Assembly (NCBI GenBank): GCA_041390825.1
Contig: JAWKPF010000009.1
Coordinates: 1 to 64,000 of the forward strand
Reading direction: 5' to 3'
DNA from: Thermomicrobiales bacterium
GTDB taxonomy: Bacteria; Chloroflexota; Chloroflexia; Thermomicrobiales; UBA6265
DNA: 64,000 nucleotides
Shown piece after piece: positions 44,458-52,675 of the stretch. Both the position numbers and the translations under genes were made by a program. The notes under the pieces are model-generated. The model was not told the DNA's origin and made no database searches. It saw nothing but the letters and a program-made list of their open reading frames with translations. Numbering within the stretch: the stretch's first letter is position 1; the number at the start of each line of letters is the position of its first letter.

Positions 44458-44543
44458 TGGGAGACACTCCTGAACACGATCGACCATAGGAACGAAGAGG
44501 CGCGAACGGAAATTGGCGCTCTTTACTCGTGCGTCGACAGGGC

Positions 44544-44822
44544 TCAGGGAGCGGGGAGGTGAAACGCGATCAACACCAGCAACAGGAAATAGGCCACGCC
44601 AGCGCGGCATTCGAGCCGCAGATTGGGAGGGGTTTTGCGGCGGGGTTGGAAGTCGCCGCCGCCCGAGGGCGGAAAGGTCACCAATTCCAGGGTGCCGTCA
44701 GCGCCGAGCGTGGCGAACGCTTTGGCTGGGAGCGGCCCCGCGGTGCGGAAATGCCGCAGCGAGGCCCGCCGGCCATAGCGGTCCATGCTCCATTTCGGGC
44801 GAACTTCGTACTGTCTCCACAT
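44544..44822 (-). CDS. Small hypothetical protein with C-terminal membrane segment
   Basis: The 92-residue frame has GC-rich third positions, like the surrounding genes, and ends in a hydrophobic segment (VAYFLLLVLIAFHL) after a basic, Pro-rich KTPPNLRLECRAG. The first half has a beta-rich LRHFRTAGPLPAKAF/LGADGTLELVTFPP pattern. This could be a tail-anchored or small membrane protein. There is no clear ribosome-binding site before the ATG and I do not recognise it. It sits between the first SulP and CoA-transferase genes on the same strand. Confidence 0.45.
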   Translation of the reverse strand: MWRQYEVRPKWSMDRYGRRASLRHFRTAGPLPAKAFATLGADGTLELVTFPPSGGGDFQPRRKTPPNLRLECRAGVAYFLLLVLIAFHLPAP

Positions 44823-44899
44823 GGGACTGGATATTCGGTCTCAGAAAACGGGCGACACCGCCGCTATTTTGGCAAGAAGCGCCTCGAACCGGCAAATCC

Positions 44900-46192
44900 C
44901 TATCGGCTGGACGGCATGAGATGGAAGCGGTGCTTCAGCGCGTCGAGCAACTCCGGCCGCATGTCCGGGTGCGCGATCGACGCGAGCATTTCCGCGCGAC
45001 GGCGAATCGGTTGTCCGCTCAAGTTGACGATCCCGTACTCGGTGGCGACGTATTGCACATGTCCGCGGGTCGTCACCACACCGCCGCCCGGTTTCAGGGT
45101 GGGAACGATGCGCGAGAGCGTTCCTCCCTTTGCCGTCGATGGAAGCGCCAGGATGGCTTTGCCTCCGCGTGCGAGTTGCGCGCCGCGAACGAAATCCATC
45201 TGGCCTCCGATTCCGCTGTAGATCGACTCGCCGATGGAATCGGCCACCACTTGCCCGGTAAGGTCGATCTCCAGCGCGGAGTTGACGGCGATCATGTTGT
45301 CGATTTTCCGGATCTCCCGGGTGTCATTGACGATATCCGACGGGTGAAATTCGACGAATGGGTTTCCGTCGATGAAGTCGAAGAGCCGCTGGGTGCCAAC
45401 GGCAAACGAGGTGACCACGCGGCCGTTCCAGGTGTTCTTGTAGCGATTGGTGATGACACCGCGATCGGCCAGATCGACCAACCCGTCAGAGAACATCTCG
45501 GTATGCACGCCGAGATCCTCGCGATCGGTCAATGACGCCAGCACGCCGTCAGGAATGGCGCCGATCCCAAGCTGCAGCGTCGCGCCGTTGGGTATGAGCG
45601 CGGAGACGTGCTCGCCGATCATGCGCTCGATCGGTCCGACTGTTGCCGGACGATGCTCCGGCAGAGGCCGGTCGGTCTCCACGAGCGCAGCAAAGCGGCT
45701 GACATGAATTGCCGAGGCGCCCATGGTTGCCGGCACTCTGGGATTGACAAGTCCGATGACCGTTTTGGCGGCATCGGCTGCCGACCGGGCGCACGAGACC
45801 GAAGCGCCCAGACGGCAAAATCCGTGTGTGTCGGGAGGTGTCACCTGGAGCAGGGCGAAATCGAGCGGCAGCGGCCCACGGAAAAGGTTCGGCACTTCTG
45901 AAAGGAAGACGGGCGTGTAGTCGGCGCGGCCATCGTTTACCGCCGCGCGCACGTTCGAGCCGACGAACAACGCGTTGTGCCGAAGATGGCCCTGCAATCT
46001 CGGATCGACATGCGGGGCTGGACCGTCGGTATGGATCGAAACGGTTTCGACGCCGGTCAGCTCCATTGCCCGGTCGCAAAGCGCGTCCATCAACTCGAGC
46101 GGCGCCATGGCTGCTTCGTGCAAATAGACGCGGTCGCCGGATTGCACCGGCCGCAACGCTTCCTCGGCGTCTACGAATCTCGGGTTCGTCAT
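44900..46192 (-). CDS. Acetyl-CoA hydrolase/transferase-family protein (4-hydroxybutyrate CoA-transferase-like)
   Basis: The 430-residue protein has the two-domain CoA-transferase fold. TLQLGIGAIPDGVLASL lies near residue 212 in the N-lobe. The catalytic glutamate lies in NPFVEFHPSDIVNDTREI near 281. YSGIGGQMDFVRGAQLARGGK near 324 forms the oxyanion region. Such enzymes move CoA between acetyl-CoA and a short-chain acid such as 4-hydroxybutyrate, butyrate or succinate. GGGAGAG precedes the ATG at 46192. It is transcribed in the same direction as, but 181 bases after, the MFS gene. Confidence 0.88.
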   Translation of the reverse strand: MTNPRFVDAEEALRPVQSGDRVYLHEAAMAPLELMDALCDRAMELTGVETVSIHTDGPAPHVDPRLQGHLRHNALFVGSNVRAAVNDGRADYTPVFLSEVPNLFRGPLPLDFALLQVTPPDTHGFCRLGASVSCARSAADAAKTVIGLVNPRVPATMGASAIHVSRFAALVETDRPLPEHRPATVGPIERMIGEHVSALIPNGATLQLGIGAIPDGVLASLTDREDLGVHTEMFSDGLVDLADRGVITNRYKNTWNGRVVTSFAVGTQRLFDFIDGNPFVEFHPSDIVNDTREIRKIDNMIAVNSALEIDLTGQVVADSIGESIYSGIGGQMDFVRGAQLARGGKAILALPSTAKGGTLSRIVPTLKPGGGVVTTRGHVQYVATEYGIVNLSGQPIRRRAEMLASIAHPDMRPELLDALKHRFHLMPSSR

Positions 46193-46373
46193 CGAGAAGC
46201 TCTCCCTGCGATCGAAGGGCGTGCCTGCGACAGCGCCGAGCATGAGTGTACGGCGGGAACGTGACTACCTCGTTGCGTCCCTGACTGAAGCCTTGCAGGA
46301 TCGTGACAAAGGCGGCGAAGATGGGTCGATTGCAAACCTCCCACCGCAAAGCGCTCGCTCCTCAGCAGCGGAA

Positions 46374-47639
46374 TCAGCTTGTATTGGACGGAACTCTGTG
46401 AGCGCGGATCGCTTCCGGAGCCTGGGCCCGCAATGCGTAGCCTCCGAGGATTGCCGCTCCGATGCAGACCAAACCGCCGAGCACAATCGGCGCCCGGGTT
46501 CCTGCCACATCCGCCAGGAACCCGAGCACGGGCGCCCCGATCAGGGTTCCACCAATCATCAACGAGCTTTGCAACGCCAGAATCCGCCCATGCATGTCTG
46601 GACGGGCGGTCACTTGCACATTGGCGGTTGTGGATGTCATGTAAAGGATGCTCGCCGCGCCAAGGAGCAGCATGATCGGAAACCCCGCGCGGACGCTCGG
46701 AATGCTTGCCAGCGCCAGCATGCACAGACCGAGCAACCCAGCGCCAATCACGATGGTGCGGACCGACACCAGCCCTCGATTGGCAACGACGAGCGCTCCC
46801 ACCACCGAACCAAAGCTGAACGTGGCATAGAGCAGGGTGAACATGGCGTCGTTACTATGCAGCGCACCGGTAACGAAGAGGGGCAGCGTGACGGTGAAGT
46901 TGTAGGCCAGGATCCCGATGGCCGCGAGCATCGCCATTGGGATCCAGAGGACCGGCACGGATCGGATGTAGCGGATTCCGTCGCGTACCTCGCCTTTCGC
47001 GCGTGGTTTCGGTGGACGGCGGCGTAGTTCTTCCGGGCGCATCATGAAGAGGCAGATCAGCACCGCAAGATACGAGAACGCATCGATCGTGAAGCACCAA
47101 CCGTAGCCGAGCGTCACGATCAGAAGTCCAGCGAGCGTCGGTCCGAAGATGCGCGACACATTGATGACCAGGCTGTTGAGCACAACCGCGTTTGCAATGT
47201 CGTCCTGCCGCACCATTTCCGGGACGAACGAGCGCCGCAGCGGGTTGTCGAACGAGAGCAGGATGCCTCCCAGAACGGCAAGCACGTAGAACGCCGGTAG
47301 GGGCGGGTTTGGCATGAATGCCATGATGGCGAGCGCGAACGACTGCAGCATCGAGAGCGATTGGGTGATGAAGAGGAAGCGTCGTTTGTCCGATCGATCG
47401 GCAACCGCCCCGGCCCAGGCGGAGAGAAAGAAGACCGGGCCGTACTGGCAAGCTGCCAGGATGCCGACTGCCAGTCCGTTGTCGGTCAGGCTGAGCACCA
47501 GCAGCGTCAACGCCACGTTGGTGAGCCAGTTCCCGGTGTTCGAAATCAGGTGACCGATGAAAAAGAGCCGAAAGTTTCGATTGCGCAGGGAAAGAAAGGT
47601 CGTTCGCACGCTGGATCCAGCACGACCGGTGAGGTTCAT
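46374..47639 (-). CDS. MFS exporter of the EntS/DHA3 type
   Basis: The 421-residue protein has about 12 membrane helices. It shows the DHA3 subgroup pattern: FLSLRNRNFRLFFIGHLISNTGNWLTNVAL near residues 15-44, AGAVADRSDKRRFLFITQS near 77 (the A-like motif), and LSFDNPLRRSFVPEMV near 129. Members export macrolides, enterobactin-like molecules or dyes. It is divergent from a MarR gene with a clear operator in the gap, so it is likely repressed by that regulator and induced by its ligand. Substrate unknown. Confidence 0.88.
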   Translation of the reverse strand: MNLTGRAGSSVRTTFLSLRNRNFRLFFIGHLISNTGNWLTNVALTLLVLSLTDNGLAVGILAACQYGPVFFLSAWAGAVADRSDKRRFLFITQSLSMLQSFALAIMAFMPNPPLPAFYVLAVLGGILLSFDNPLRRSFVPEMVRQDDIANAVVLNSLVINVSRIFGPTLAGLLIVTLGYGWCFTIDAFSYLAVLICLFMMRPEELRRRPPKPRAKGEVRDGIRYIRSVPVLWIPMAMLAAIGILAYNFTVTLPLFVTGALHSNDAMFTLLYATFSFGSVVGALVVANRGLVSVRTIVIGAGLLGLCMLALASIPSVRAGFPIMLLLGAASILYMTSTTANVQVTARPDMHGRILALQSSLMIGGTLIGAPVLGFLADVAGTRAPIVLGGLVCIGAAILGGYALRAQAPEAIRAHRVPSNTS

Positions 47640-47704
47640 CGGATGAACGCAGACGTGGGATGGCACTGTGTGGGACTGGACATTCGAGGAGCGTACCAGA
47701 TCGG

Positions 47705-47742
47705 CAAGCAGCTTGCACAAGTTGCTTGGCGAATCCTAGTAT
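47705..47742 (+). promoter_or_regulatory. MarR operator overlapping the marR promoter
   Basis: CAAGCAGCTTG (47705-47715) and CAAGTTGCTTG (47718-47728) are inverted copies with one mismatch and a two-base gap. TTGCAC at 47713-47718 and TAGTAT at 47737-47742 form a -35/-10 pair 18 bases apart, and the operator covers the -35. The expected transcript start falls at the ATG (47749), so marR mRNA may be leaderless. Confidence 0.65.
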
Positions 47743-47748
47743 TCGATC

Positions 47749-48210
47749 ATGAACGCGATCGAGACAATGGTTCGGGATGATCAGGCATTGCGTCTCGCCA
47801 CGGCTGTCACGCGCTTGCGCAGCGCCCTGAAAAGCGCGCGTTGGCAGGTGACCGACCTCTCCATCACCCAGGTGTCGATCCTTCGATTCCTCTCCCGTCA
47901 CGGACCGTCGACGGCCTCAGACCTGGCGGCGGCTGAGCACATCACGCCGCAGGCAGTAGCCCAGCAACTCAAGGGACTGAAGGAGCTCGGCTACGTCCAC
48001 GCCGCGCCCGATCCATCCGACCGCCGAAAAACCCGGATTTCCATCGACGATTCGGGTCGCGCCCTGCTGGCTGCGCTGCTCGAAACCAGCGAGGCGTGGC
48101 TGGCCAATGCCATCGAGGCGACGGTGCTGCCCGAGGAATTGGCCGACCTCGATCGCGCCATCGACGTGCTGGAGCGGCTGGCGAATGCCGTGACCGCGCC
48201 CGAACGTTGA
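47749..48210 (+). CDS. MarR-family transcriptional regulator
   Basis: The 153-residue protein has the MarR winged-helix core: TQVSILRFLSRHGPSTASDLAAAEHITPQAVAQQLKGL near residues 41-78, followed by the wing KELGYVHAAPDPSDRRKTRISI near 79-100. The dimerisation helices are at both ends. It probably represses its own gene and the divergent MFS exporter. No ribosome-binding site is seen before the ATG, in keeping with a leaderless transcript. It ends one base before the convergent nucleotidyltransferase gene. Confidence 0.92.
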   Translation: MNAIETMVRDDQALRLATAVTRLRSALKSARWQVTDLSITQVSILRFLSRHGPSTASDLAAAEHITPQAVAQQLKGLKELGYVHAAPDPSDRRKTRISIDDSGRALLAALLETSEAWLANAIEATVLPEELADLDRAIDVLERLANAVTAPER

Positions 48211-48211
48211 G

Positions 48212-48721
48212 TTAGCGGAAGCGTTCGTATTCCGATGGCAGCGGCCGGCCAAATGCCTCGCAAAGCGCGAGAACGTCGAGAAAGTCCCCTTCATCCGGTT
48301 CGTATCCCAGATGGAACTCGATCATCGTATCGACCGGGATACAGCGCACTTCTCGGCCGCCAATGTGTCCGATTCCCTCCAGATGGTGTCCGAAGTAGGC
48401 GACTCCGCCGGTATTTTGGCCAGAATCGTCCAGGATGTAGCTGTGGACGTCGATGCGTCGCAATTGCTCGTCCTGCACCACGAAGTTGTGTTCCCATGTG
48501 TCGGCAGTGGGAATCTGCACGAATCCAGCCACGATCAGCAAGCGGCGAAGCAACGGGAGATCGCGGTAGGGTAGCGCGATGTCCAGGTCGAGGTGGGGAC
48601 GAGTTTGCCTGCCAAGCAGCGCGTCCACTCCCCAGCCTCCATCGACATACATCTCGATCCCGACCGACTCGATCAGGTCGATCAGGTCGATGGCATTTTG
48701 CTCGGTGACCTCTCCATCCAT
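48212..48721 (-). CDS. Nucleotidyltransferase of the lincosamide/aminoglycoside adenylyltransferase type
   Basis: The 169-residue protein has the polymerase-beta-like pattern of the LinA/ANT(2'')-like family. EMYVDGGWGVDALLGRQTRPHLDLDIALP, near residues 23-51, holds the G-G-W/D-x-D catalytic signature. NFVVQDEQLRRIDVHSYIL follows near residues 84-102. It may adenylylate a lincosamide or other small hydroxyl compound, but many homologues have unknown roles, so resistance is inference. The ATG at 48721 begins three bases from a perfect palindrome (48724-48744), leaving no room for a ribosome-binding site. A leaderless start or a different start is possible. Confidence 0.75.
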   Translation of the reverse strand: MDGEVTEQNAIDLIDLIESVGIEMYVDGGWGVDALLGRQTRPHLDLDIALPYRDLPLLRRLLIVAGFVQIPTADTWEHNFVVQDEQLRRIDVHSYILDDSGQNTGGVAYFGHHLEGIGHIGGREVRCIPVDTMIEFHLGYEPDEGDFLDVLALCEAFGRPLPSEYERFR

Positions 48722-48723
48722 CT

Positions 48724-48744
48724 TGTTCGGTATCGTACCGAACA
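48724..48744. promoter_or_regulatory. Perfect palindromic operator between nucleotidyltransferase and methyltransferase genes
   Basis: TGTTCGGTA (48724-48732) and TACCGAACA (48736-48744) are exact reverse complements around TCG. The length and symmetry resemble a TetR-type operator. It lies in the 47-base gap between divergent genes, so one bound dimer could control both. No regulator gene is adjacent. Confidence 0.6.
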
Positions 48745-48768
48745 CAACCGCAGCTAACGGGAGGACCC

Positions 48769-49500
48769 ATGCGTAATTTCGATCCGGCCAAAAGCTTCGG
48801 ACCCCGTGTCGCCGCCAGCTATGACGATCACCTCCGCGGAGACGAGGACGAAACCGTCGATTTTCTGGCCCGGCAGGCGAGAGGCGGTCCGGTACTCGAG
48901 TTGGCCATCGGAACGGGGCGCATCGGGCTGCCACTGGCGCGGCGCGGGCTCGCCGTGTCTGGAATCGAGCTGTCCGAGGACATGGTCGCGCAACTGCGGC
49001 GCAAGCCGGGTGGCAGCGAGATTCCAGTCACCATGGGCGACTACGCCGAGGTCGGGGTCGAGGGTGAGTTTGCCCTCATCTTCGTTGTGTTCAACACGAT
49101 TTACAACCTCCTGACCCAGGACCATCAGGTGCGCTGCTTCGAAAACGTAGCGAAACACTTGACGAACGAGGGGGTGTTCGTGCTGGAGGCGGAGATGCCA
49201 ACGCAGTTTGTCTCGACTCGGAACCATCAATATGTCGATGCGGAACGGGTGGAGGTCGATGCAGTGACGCTAGACGTGGCTCGGTTCGATATCGCAACCC
49301 AGCTGCTGGACGAGAATCATGTCCATATCTCAGGGGAGGGTATCTCCCTCGCACCCATCGTCACCCGCTACATCTGGCCAAGCGAGATGGACCTGATGGC
49401 GCGCATCGCCGGGCTCCGATTGCATGCGCGGTACGGAGGCTGGCTCGGCGAGCCGTTCGATGGATCGAGCCGGCGGCACATTTCGGTCTACGGCCGCTAG
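48769..49500 (+). CDS. Class I SAM-dependent methyltransferase
   Basis: The 243-residue protein has the Rossmann-type SAM-binding motif GPVLELAIGTGRIGLPLARRG near residues 41-61, VSGIELSEDMVAQL near 63 and FALIFVVFNTIYNLLTQ near 100. The C-terminal part (ISLAPIVTRYIWPSEMDLM) is a substrate lid. The substrate is not predictable; small-molecule O- or N-methylation is likely. GGGAGG is five bases before the ATG. It is divergent from the nucleotidyltransferase, and both probably answer to the palindrome between them. Confidence 0.85.
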   Translation: MRNFDPAKSFGPRVAASYDDHLRGDEDETVDFLARQARGGPVLELAIGTGRIGLPLARRGLAVSGIELSEDMVAQLRRKPGGSEIPVTMGDYAEVGVEGEFALIFVVFNTIYNLLTQDHQVRCFENVAKHLTNEGVFVLEAEMPTQFVSTRNHQYVDAERVEVDAVTLDVARFDIATQLLDENHVHISGEGISLAPIVTRYIWPSEMDLMARIAGLRLHARYGGWLGEPFDGSSRRHISVYGR

Positions 49501-49501
49501 C

Positions 49502-51205
49502 TCACTGGCTGGATTGCGAGAGCGCGTCGTCCACCGTCGTATGACCCGGTGTTCCCACCAGTAGGCGTTCCAGTCCATCGGCCCGCAACGTATCCCGCAC
49601 GCTTGCGGTGGCCCCTACGAGCATGAGCTCGATGTTGCGATCGCCACATGTTTCGTCCAGGTCACCCAGCATGTCGATAGCTGCCAGATCGAGCGAGGCC
49701 ACATTGTCCAGATCGATCACCAGCCGGTCGATTGGCGGATCGGCTGCGTCGATTGACGCGTCGATGTTGTCTTTCACGGCGTCCGCGTTGGCGTAGAAGA
49801 TCCCGCCGTCGACGCGCACGATGAGCGTGCCGGGAATCGACTCATTCGACGGATGACGTTCGAGTGAAGAGAAGACATCGGTGCCTGGGACGCGGCCGAG
49901 AGTATCGACGCGCGGTTTCGAAGCGCGATACGCGAGCAGCAGAAGCGAGAACCCGGCGCCGATGACGATGCCCTCGAGCATTCCGAAGGTCAGCACCCCG
50001 CCCGCGGTCAGCATGGCGGCTGCGAACTCGCCCCGGCTCAGCCGGTAGATTCGCTTTAGCGCGGGGATGTCGAGCAGACCCTTGACGGCCACGAGCACCA
50101 CTGCGGCCAACGTTGCTTCGGGCAGTTTCGCAAAGACGCCAGTCAAGAAGAGCAGCACTACTCCGAGCAAGATGGCTGCAAAACCGCCTGCCAGGGGCGT
50201 CTTCGCGCCCCCGGCCTCGTTCACCGCGGAGCGCGACATGCTGCCACCGACCGGAAAGCCCTTGGCGATACCTGCCGCGATATTGATGGCGCCATTGGCA
50301 TAGAGTTCCTGGTTTGCGTCGATCCGCTGTTTGTGCTTGGCGGCAAAGGTCTTCGCGACGCCGATCCCCTCGACATATGAGAGGAGGAAGCACCCAATGG
50401 CCAGTCCGAAGATATCGGAAAAGTGATCGGAGGGGATCCCGGAGATGCCCAGCGACGGCAAACCACTCGGAATCTCGCCGGCAACAGTCACACCCTTCTC
50501 TTGCAGATCGGTCACATACATCAGTCCTATTGCCGCTAACACGACGATCAGCGAACCAGGCAGCGCCGGAAGATACTTCTCGAAGAGGATCAAGAGCGCG
50601 ATGCTGACCAAACCGAGCGCGAGCGTCCACTTGTTGGTCTCGTCGAGGTTTTCGATGACATTGCGGACCCGTTCGAAAAAGTTGCCCTGCACGCCCTCGA
50701 TCCCGAAGAGCTTGGGAAGCTGACTGGACGCGATGTAGAGCGCGGCGCCGGCGGAGAACCCCTTGAGTACCGATTCCGAGATGAAATTGACAACGAAGCC
50801 GAGCTTGAGGAGCCCGGCGAGGATAGCGATGAGCCCTGCCGTCACCGCGGTGAGCTGCGCTGCGGCCAGATATTCATCCGGTTCGAGCGCGAGCGCCCCA
50901 AGCGTTCCGGCTACCATGATCGCCAGCGCCGACGTGGTGCCAACCGACATCTGGTTCGAGGTGCCGAAGAACATGTAGACCAGCAAAGCAATCATGCTGG
51001 CATAGAGCCCGTGCTCAGGGCTCAAGCCAGCCAAACCCGCGTACGCCATGCTTTCCGGAACGGAAAACGCCGCCACGGTCAGGCCGGCCATGAGATCGAG
51101 CCGCAGCCAGCGACCACGGTCGTAGGTCTTGATCCAACGAAAGAATGGAACCACCGACCCGATGCGGCGACCGTGGCCAGAGTCAACCGAATTGACTTGC
51201 TGCAT
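49502..51205 (-). CDS. SulP/SLC26-family anion transporter with STAS domain (second copy)
   Basis: The ~567-residue protein has the SulP N-terminus WLRLDLMAGLTVAAFSVPESMAYAGLAGLSPEHGLYAS, a MSVGTTSALAIMVAGTL segment, NQELYANGAINIAAGIAKGFPVGGSMSRSA near residues 300-330 and a C-terminal STAS domain with RLVIDLDNVASLDLAAIDML near 500. Likely a sulfate or bicarbonate transporter. Start is uncertain: I use the ATG at 51205 behind GTGAGG; an ATG at 51253 is possible. It is the second of three SulP genes in 17 kb and is convergent with the methyltransferase gene, one base apart. Confidence 0.85.
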   Translation of the reverse strand: MQQVNSVDSGHGRRIGSVVPFFRWIKTYDRGRWLRLDLMAGLTVAAFSVPESMAYAGLAGLSPEHGLYASMIALLVYMFFGTSNQMSVGTTSALAIMVAGTLGALALEPDEYLAAAQLTAVTAGLIAILAGLLKLGFVVNFISESVLKGFSAGAALYIASSQLPKLFGIEGVQGNFFERVRNVIENLDETNKWTLALGLVSIALLILFEKYLPALPGSLIVVLAAIGLMYVTDLQEKGVTVAGEIPSGLPSLGISGIPSDHFSDIFGLAIGCFLLSYVEGIGVAKTFAAKHKQRIDANQELYANGAINIAAGIAKGFPVGGSMSRSAVNEAGGAKTPLAGGFAAILLGVVLLFLTGVFAKLPEATLAAVVLVAVKGLLDIPALKRIYRLSRGEFAAAMLTAGGVLTFGMLEGIVIGAGFSLLLLAYRASKPRVDTLGRVPGTDVFSSLERHPSNESIPGTLIVRVDGGIFYANADAVKDNIDASIDAADPPIDRLVIDLDNVASLDLAAIDMLGDLDETCGDRNIELMLVGATASVRDTLRADGLERLLVGTPGHTTVDDALSQSSQ

Positions 51206-51614
51206 CCGAAATCTTGTCCTCACGTTTTCCTGAAGAGACTCGATCGTGTCCATCGTACGTGTTAACGGCATCGAAAAACGAAGAGAGTACGCAGCCTGAT
51301 TCGATCGAGACCGCAGTTGCGGCGAAAGCGAATGGCCAGCTGCCGGTTCTGTTCGGCATCGAAAGCCAGAATTCGGTTCGGCGTTCCTCTATCACGAAGT
51401 CGATGGTCTCACGCGTCTCCAGTCCGTCCCCATTCTGAATCAGTGAACGCTCAAGATCATGCAAGGAATTTGCTGGCGCGGGATCGAATTGCACGCTGAG
51501 GCTGTTCGAGCCAGCGCTATCTTCGCCTGCAAAGGAGCGCGCGTCATGCTCCGAAATGGTGCAATTGAGTGGTCTGGGAGAGTGATGCACCATCTCCCGA
51601 AGAGATACCACCAT
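51183..51614 (-). CDS. Possible hypothetical protein overlapping the second SulP start
   Basis: A 143-codon frame with fair codon use encodes a protein with no recognised domain. It has an acidic centre, a LWFSM-like WLSMPNRTG segment near residues 86-94, and a hydrophobic AFAATAVSIESGCVLSSFF stretch near 97-115. It overlaps the SulP 5' end by 23 bases in another frame. No strong ribosome-binding site stands before its ATG. It might be a real small gene co-transcribed with SulP or a chance frame. Confidence 0.3.
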   Translation of the reverse strand: MVVSLREMVHHSPRPLNCTISEHDARSFAGEDSAGSNSLSVQFDPAPANSLHDLERSLIQNGDGLETRETIDFVIEERRTEFWLSMPNRTGSWPFAFAATAVSIESGCVLSSFFDAVNTYDGHDRVSSGKREDKISDAASQFG

Positions 51615-51694
51615 CGATCCATTGGCGACCTTGATAGGTTAGGGTAGGATCGAGCTATTCACCGGTGCATGCCGATGAACGGCAGGGGTGACGA

Positions 51695-52672
51695 ATGGCA
51701 GTCGCACACAATCGAAATCCGCGGCAGGACGACGCTCCTGGACCGGCGCCCGATCTGGACATGGTCTGGATTCCGGGCGGCACATTCACGATGGGATCGG
51801 ACCGGCACTATCCGGAAGAGGCCCCGGCGCACAAAGTGACGGTCGATGGGTTCTGGATGGACCGGTTCCAGGTTACCAACGCCAAGTACCGCCGGTTCGT
51901 GCGGGAAACTGGCTATGTCACAGTAGCCGAGCAGGTCCCCAAACTGGAGGACTATCCGGGCGCAGACCCGAATGACCTGGTGCCGGGCTCTGTGGTCTTC
52001 ACCCCACCGCCTGGCCCGGTGCCGATGGTCGATCACTACGCCTGGTGGCGCTGGCAACCGGACGCCGATTGGCGTCACCCGGAGGGCCCGGGGAGCGATA
52101 TTCAGGGGCGTGATAAGCACCCGGTCGTCCATCTTGCCTGGGCCGATGTCGAAGCATTCGCCGAGTGGAGCGGCAAATCCATACCGACCGAAGCGGAGTG
52201 GGAGCGGGCGGCGCGCGGCGGCCACGAAGGACGCGAGTTCGCGTGGGGTGACATGCTTGCGCCTGATGGCAAGATGCTTGCGAATTACTGGCAAGGCGAG
52301 TTTCCCTGGCAGAATCTCGAGCTGGATGGATTCTCGCGCACTGCGCCCGTTGGCTCGTTTCCACCGAACGACTATGGACTGCATGACATGATCGGGAACG
52401 CCTGGGAGTGGACGGCGGACTGGTTTGCCGGCCATGGTGATGTGGAGCGCGGGTGTTGCTCGGCGCCAGAACTCAATCCGCGAGGCGCTGGACGGGAAGA
52501 AAGCATCGATCCGAACGCTCCGGGCGCTCCAACACCGCGCAAGGTCCTGAAGGGCGGATCGTTCGCTTGCGCGGAAAACTACTGCCGGAGATATCGGCCC
52601 GCTGCGCGCATGAATCACCCGATCGATACGGGCACGAATCACATCGGCTTCCGATGCGTTGTGCGCCCATAG
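51695..52672 (+). CDS. Formylglycine-generating-enzyme-like (FGE-sulfatase domain) protein
   Basis: The 325-residue protein matches the FGE/SUMF1 fold. It has DMVWIPGGTFTMGSD near residue 22, VTVDGFWMDRFQVTNAKYRRFV near 44, HPVVHLAWADVEAFAEW near 141, EAEWERAARGG near 167, and the catalytic-end GGSFACAENYCRRYRPAAR near 289-307 followed by DTGTNHIGFRC. Both active-site cysteines of true formylglycine-generating enzymes (FAC...YC) are present, so it may oxidise a sulfatase Cys to formylglycine. No sulfatase gene is near, and it might serve one elsewhere. GGGGTGA precedes the ATG. Confidence 0.88.
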   Translation: MAVAHNRNPRQDDAPGPAPDLDMVWIPGGTFTMGSDRHYPEEAPAHKVTVDGFWMDRFQVTNAKYRRFVRETGYVTVAEQVPKLEDYPGADPNDLVPGSVVFTPPPGPVPMVDHYAWWRWQPDADWRHPEGPGSDIQGRDKHPVVHLAWADVEAFAEWSGKSIPTEAEWERAARGGHEGREFAWGDMLAPDGKMLANYWQGEFPWQNLELDGFSRTAPVGSFPPNDYGLHDMIGNAWEWTADWFAGHGDVERGCCSAPELNPRGAGREESIDPNAPGAPTPRKVLKGGSFACAENYCRRYRPAARMNHPIDTGTNHIGFRCVVRP

Positions 52673-52675
52673 CTT

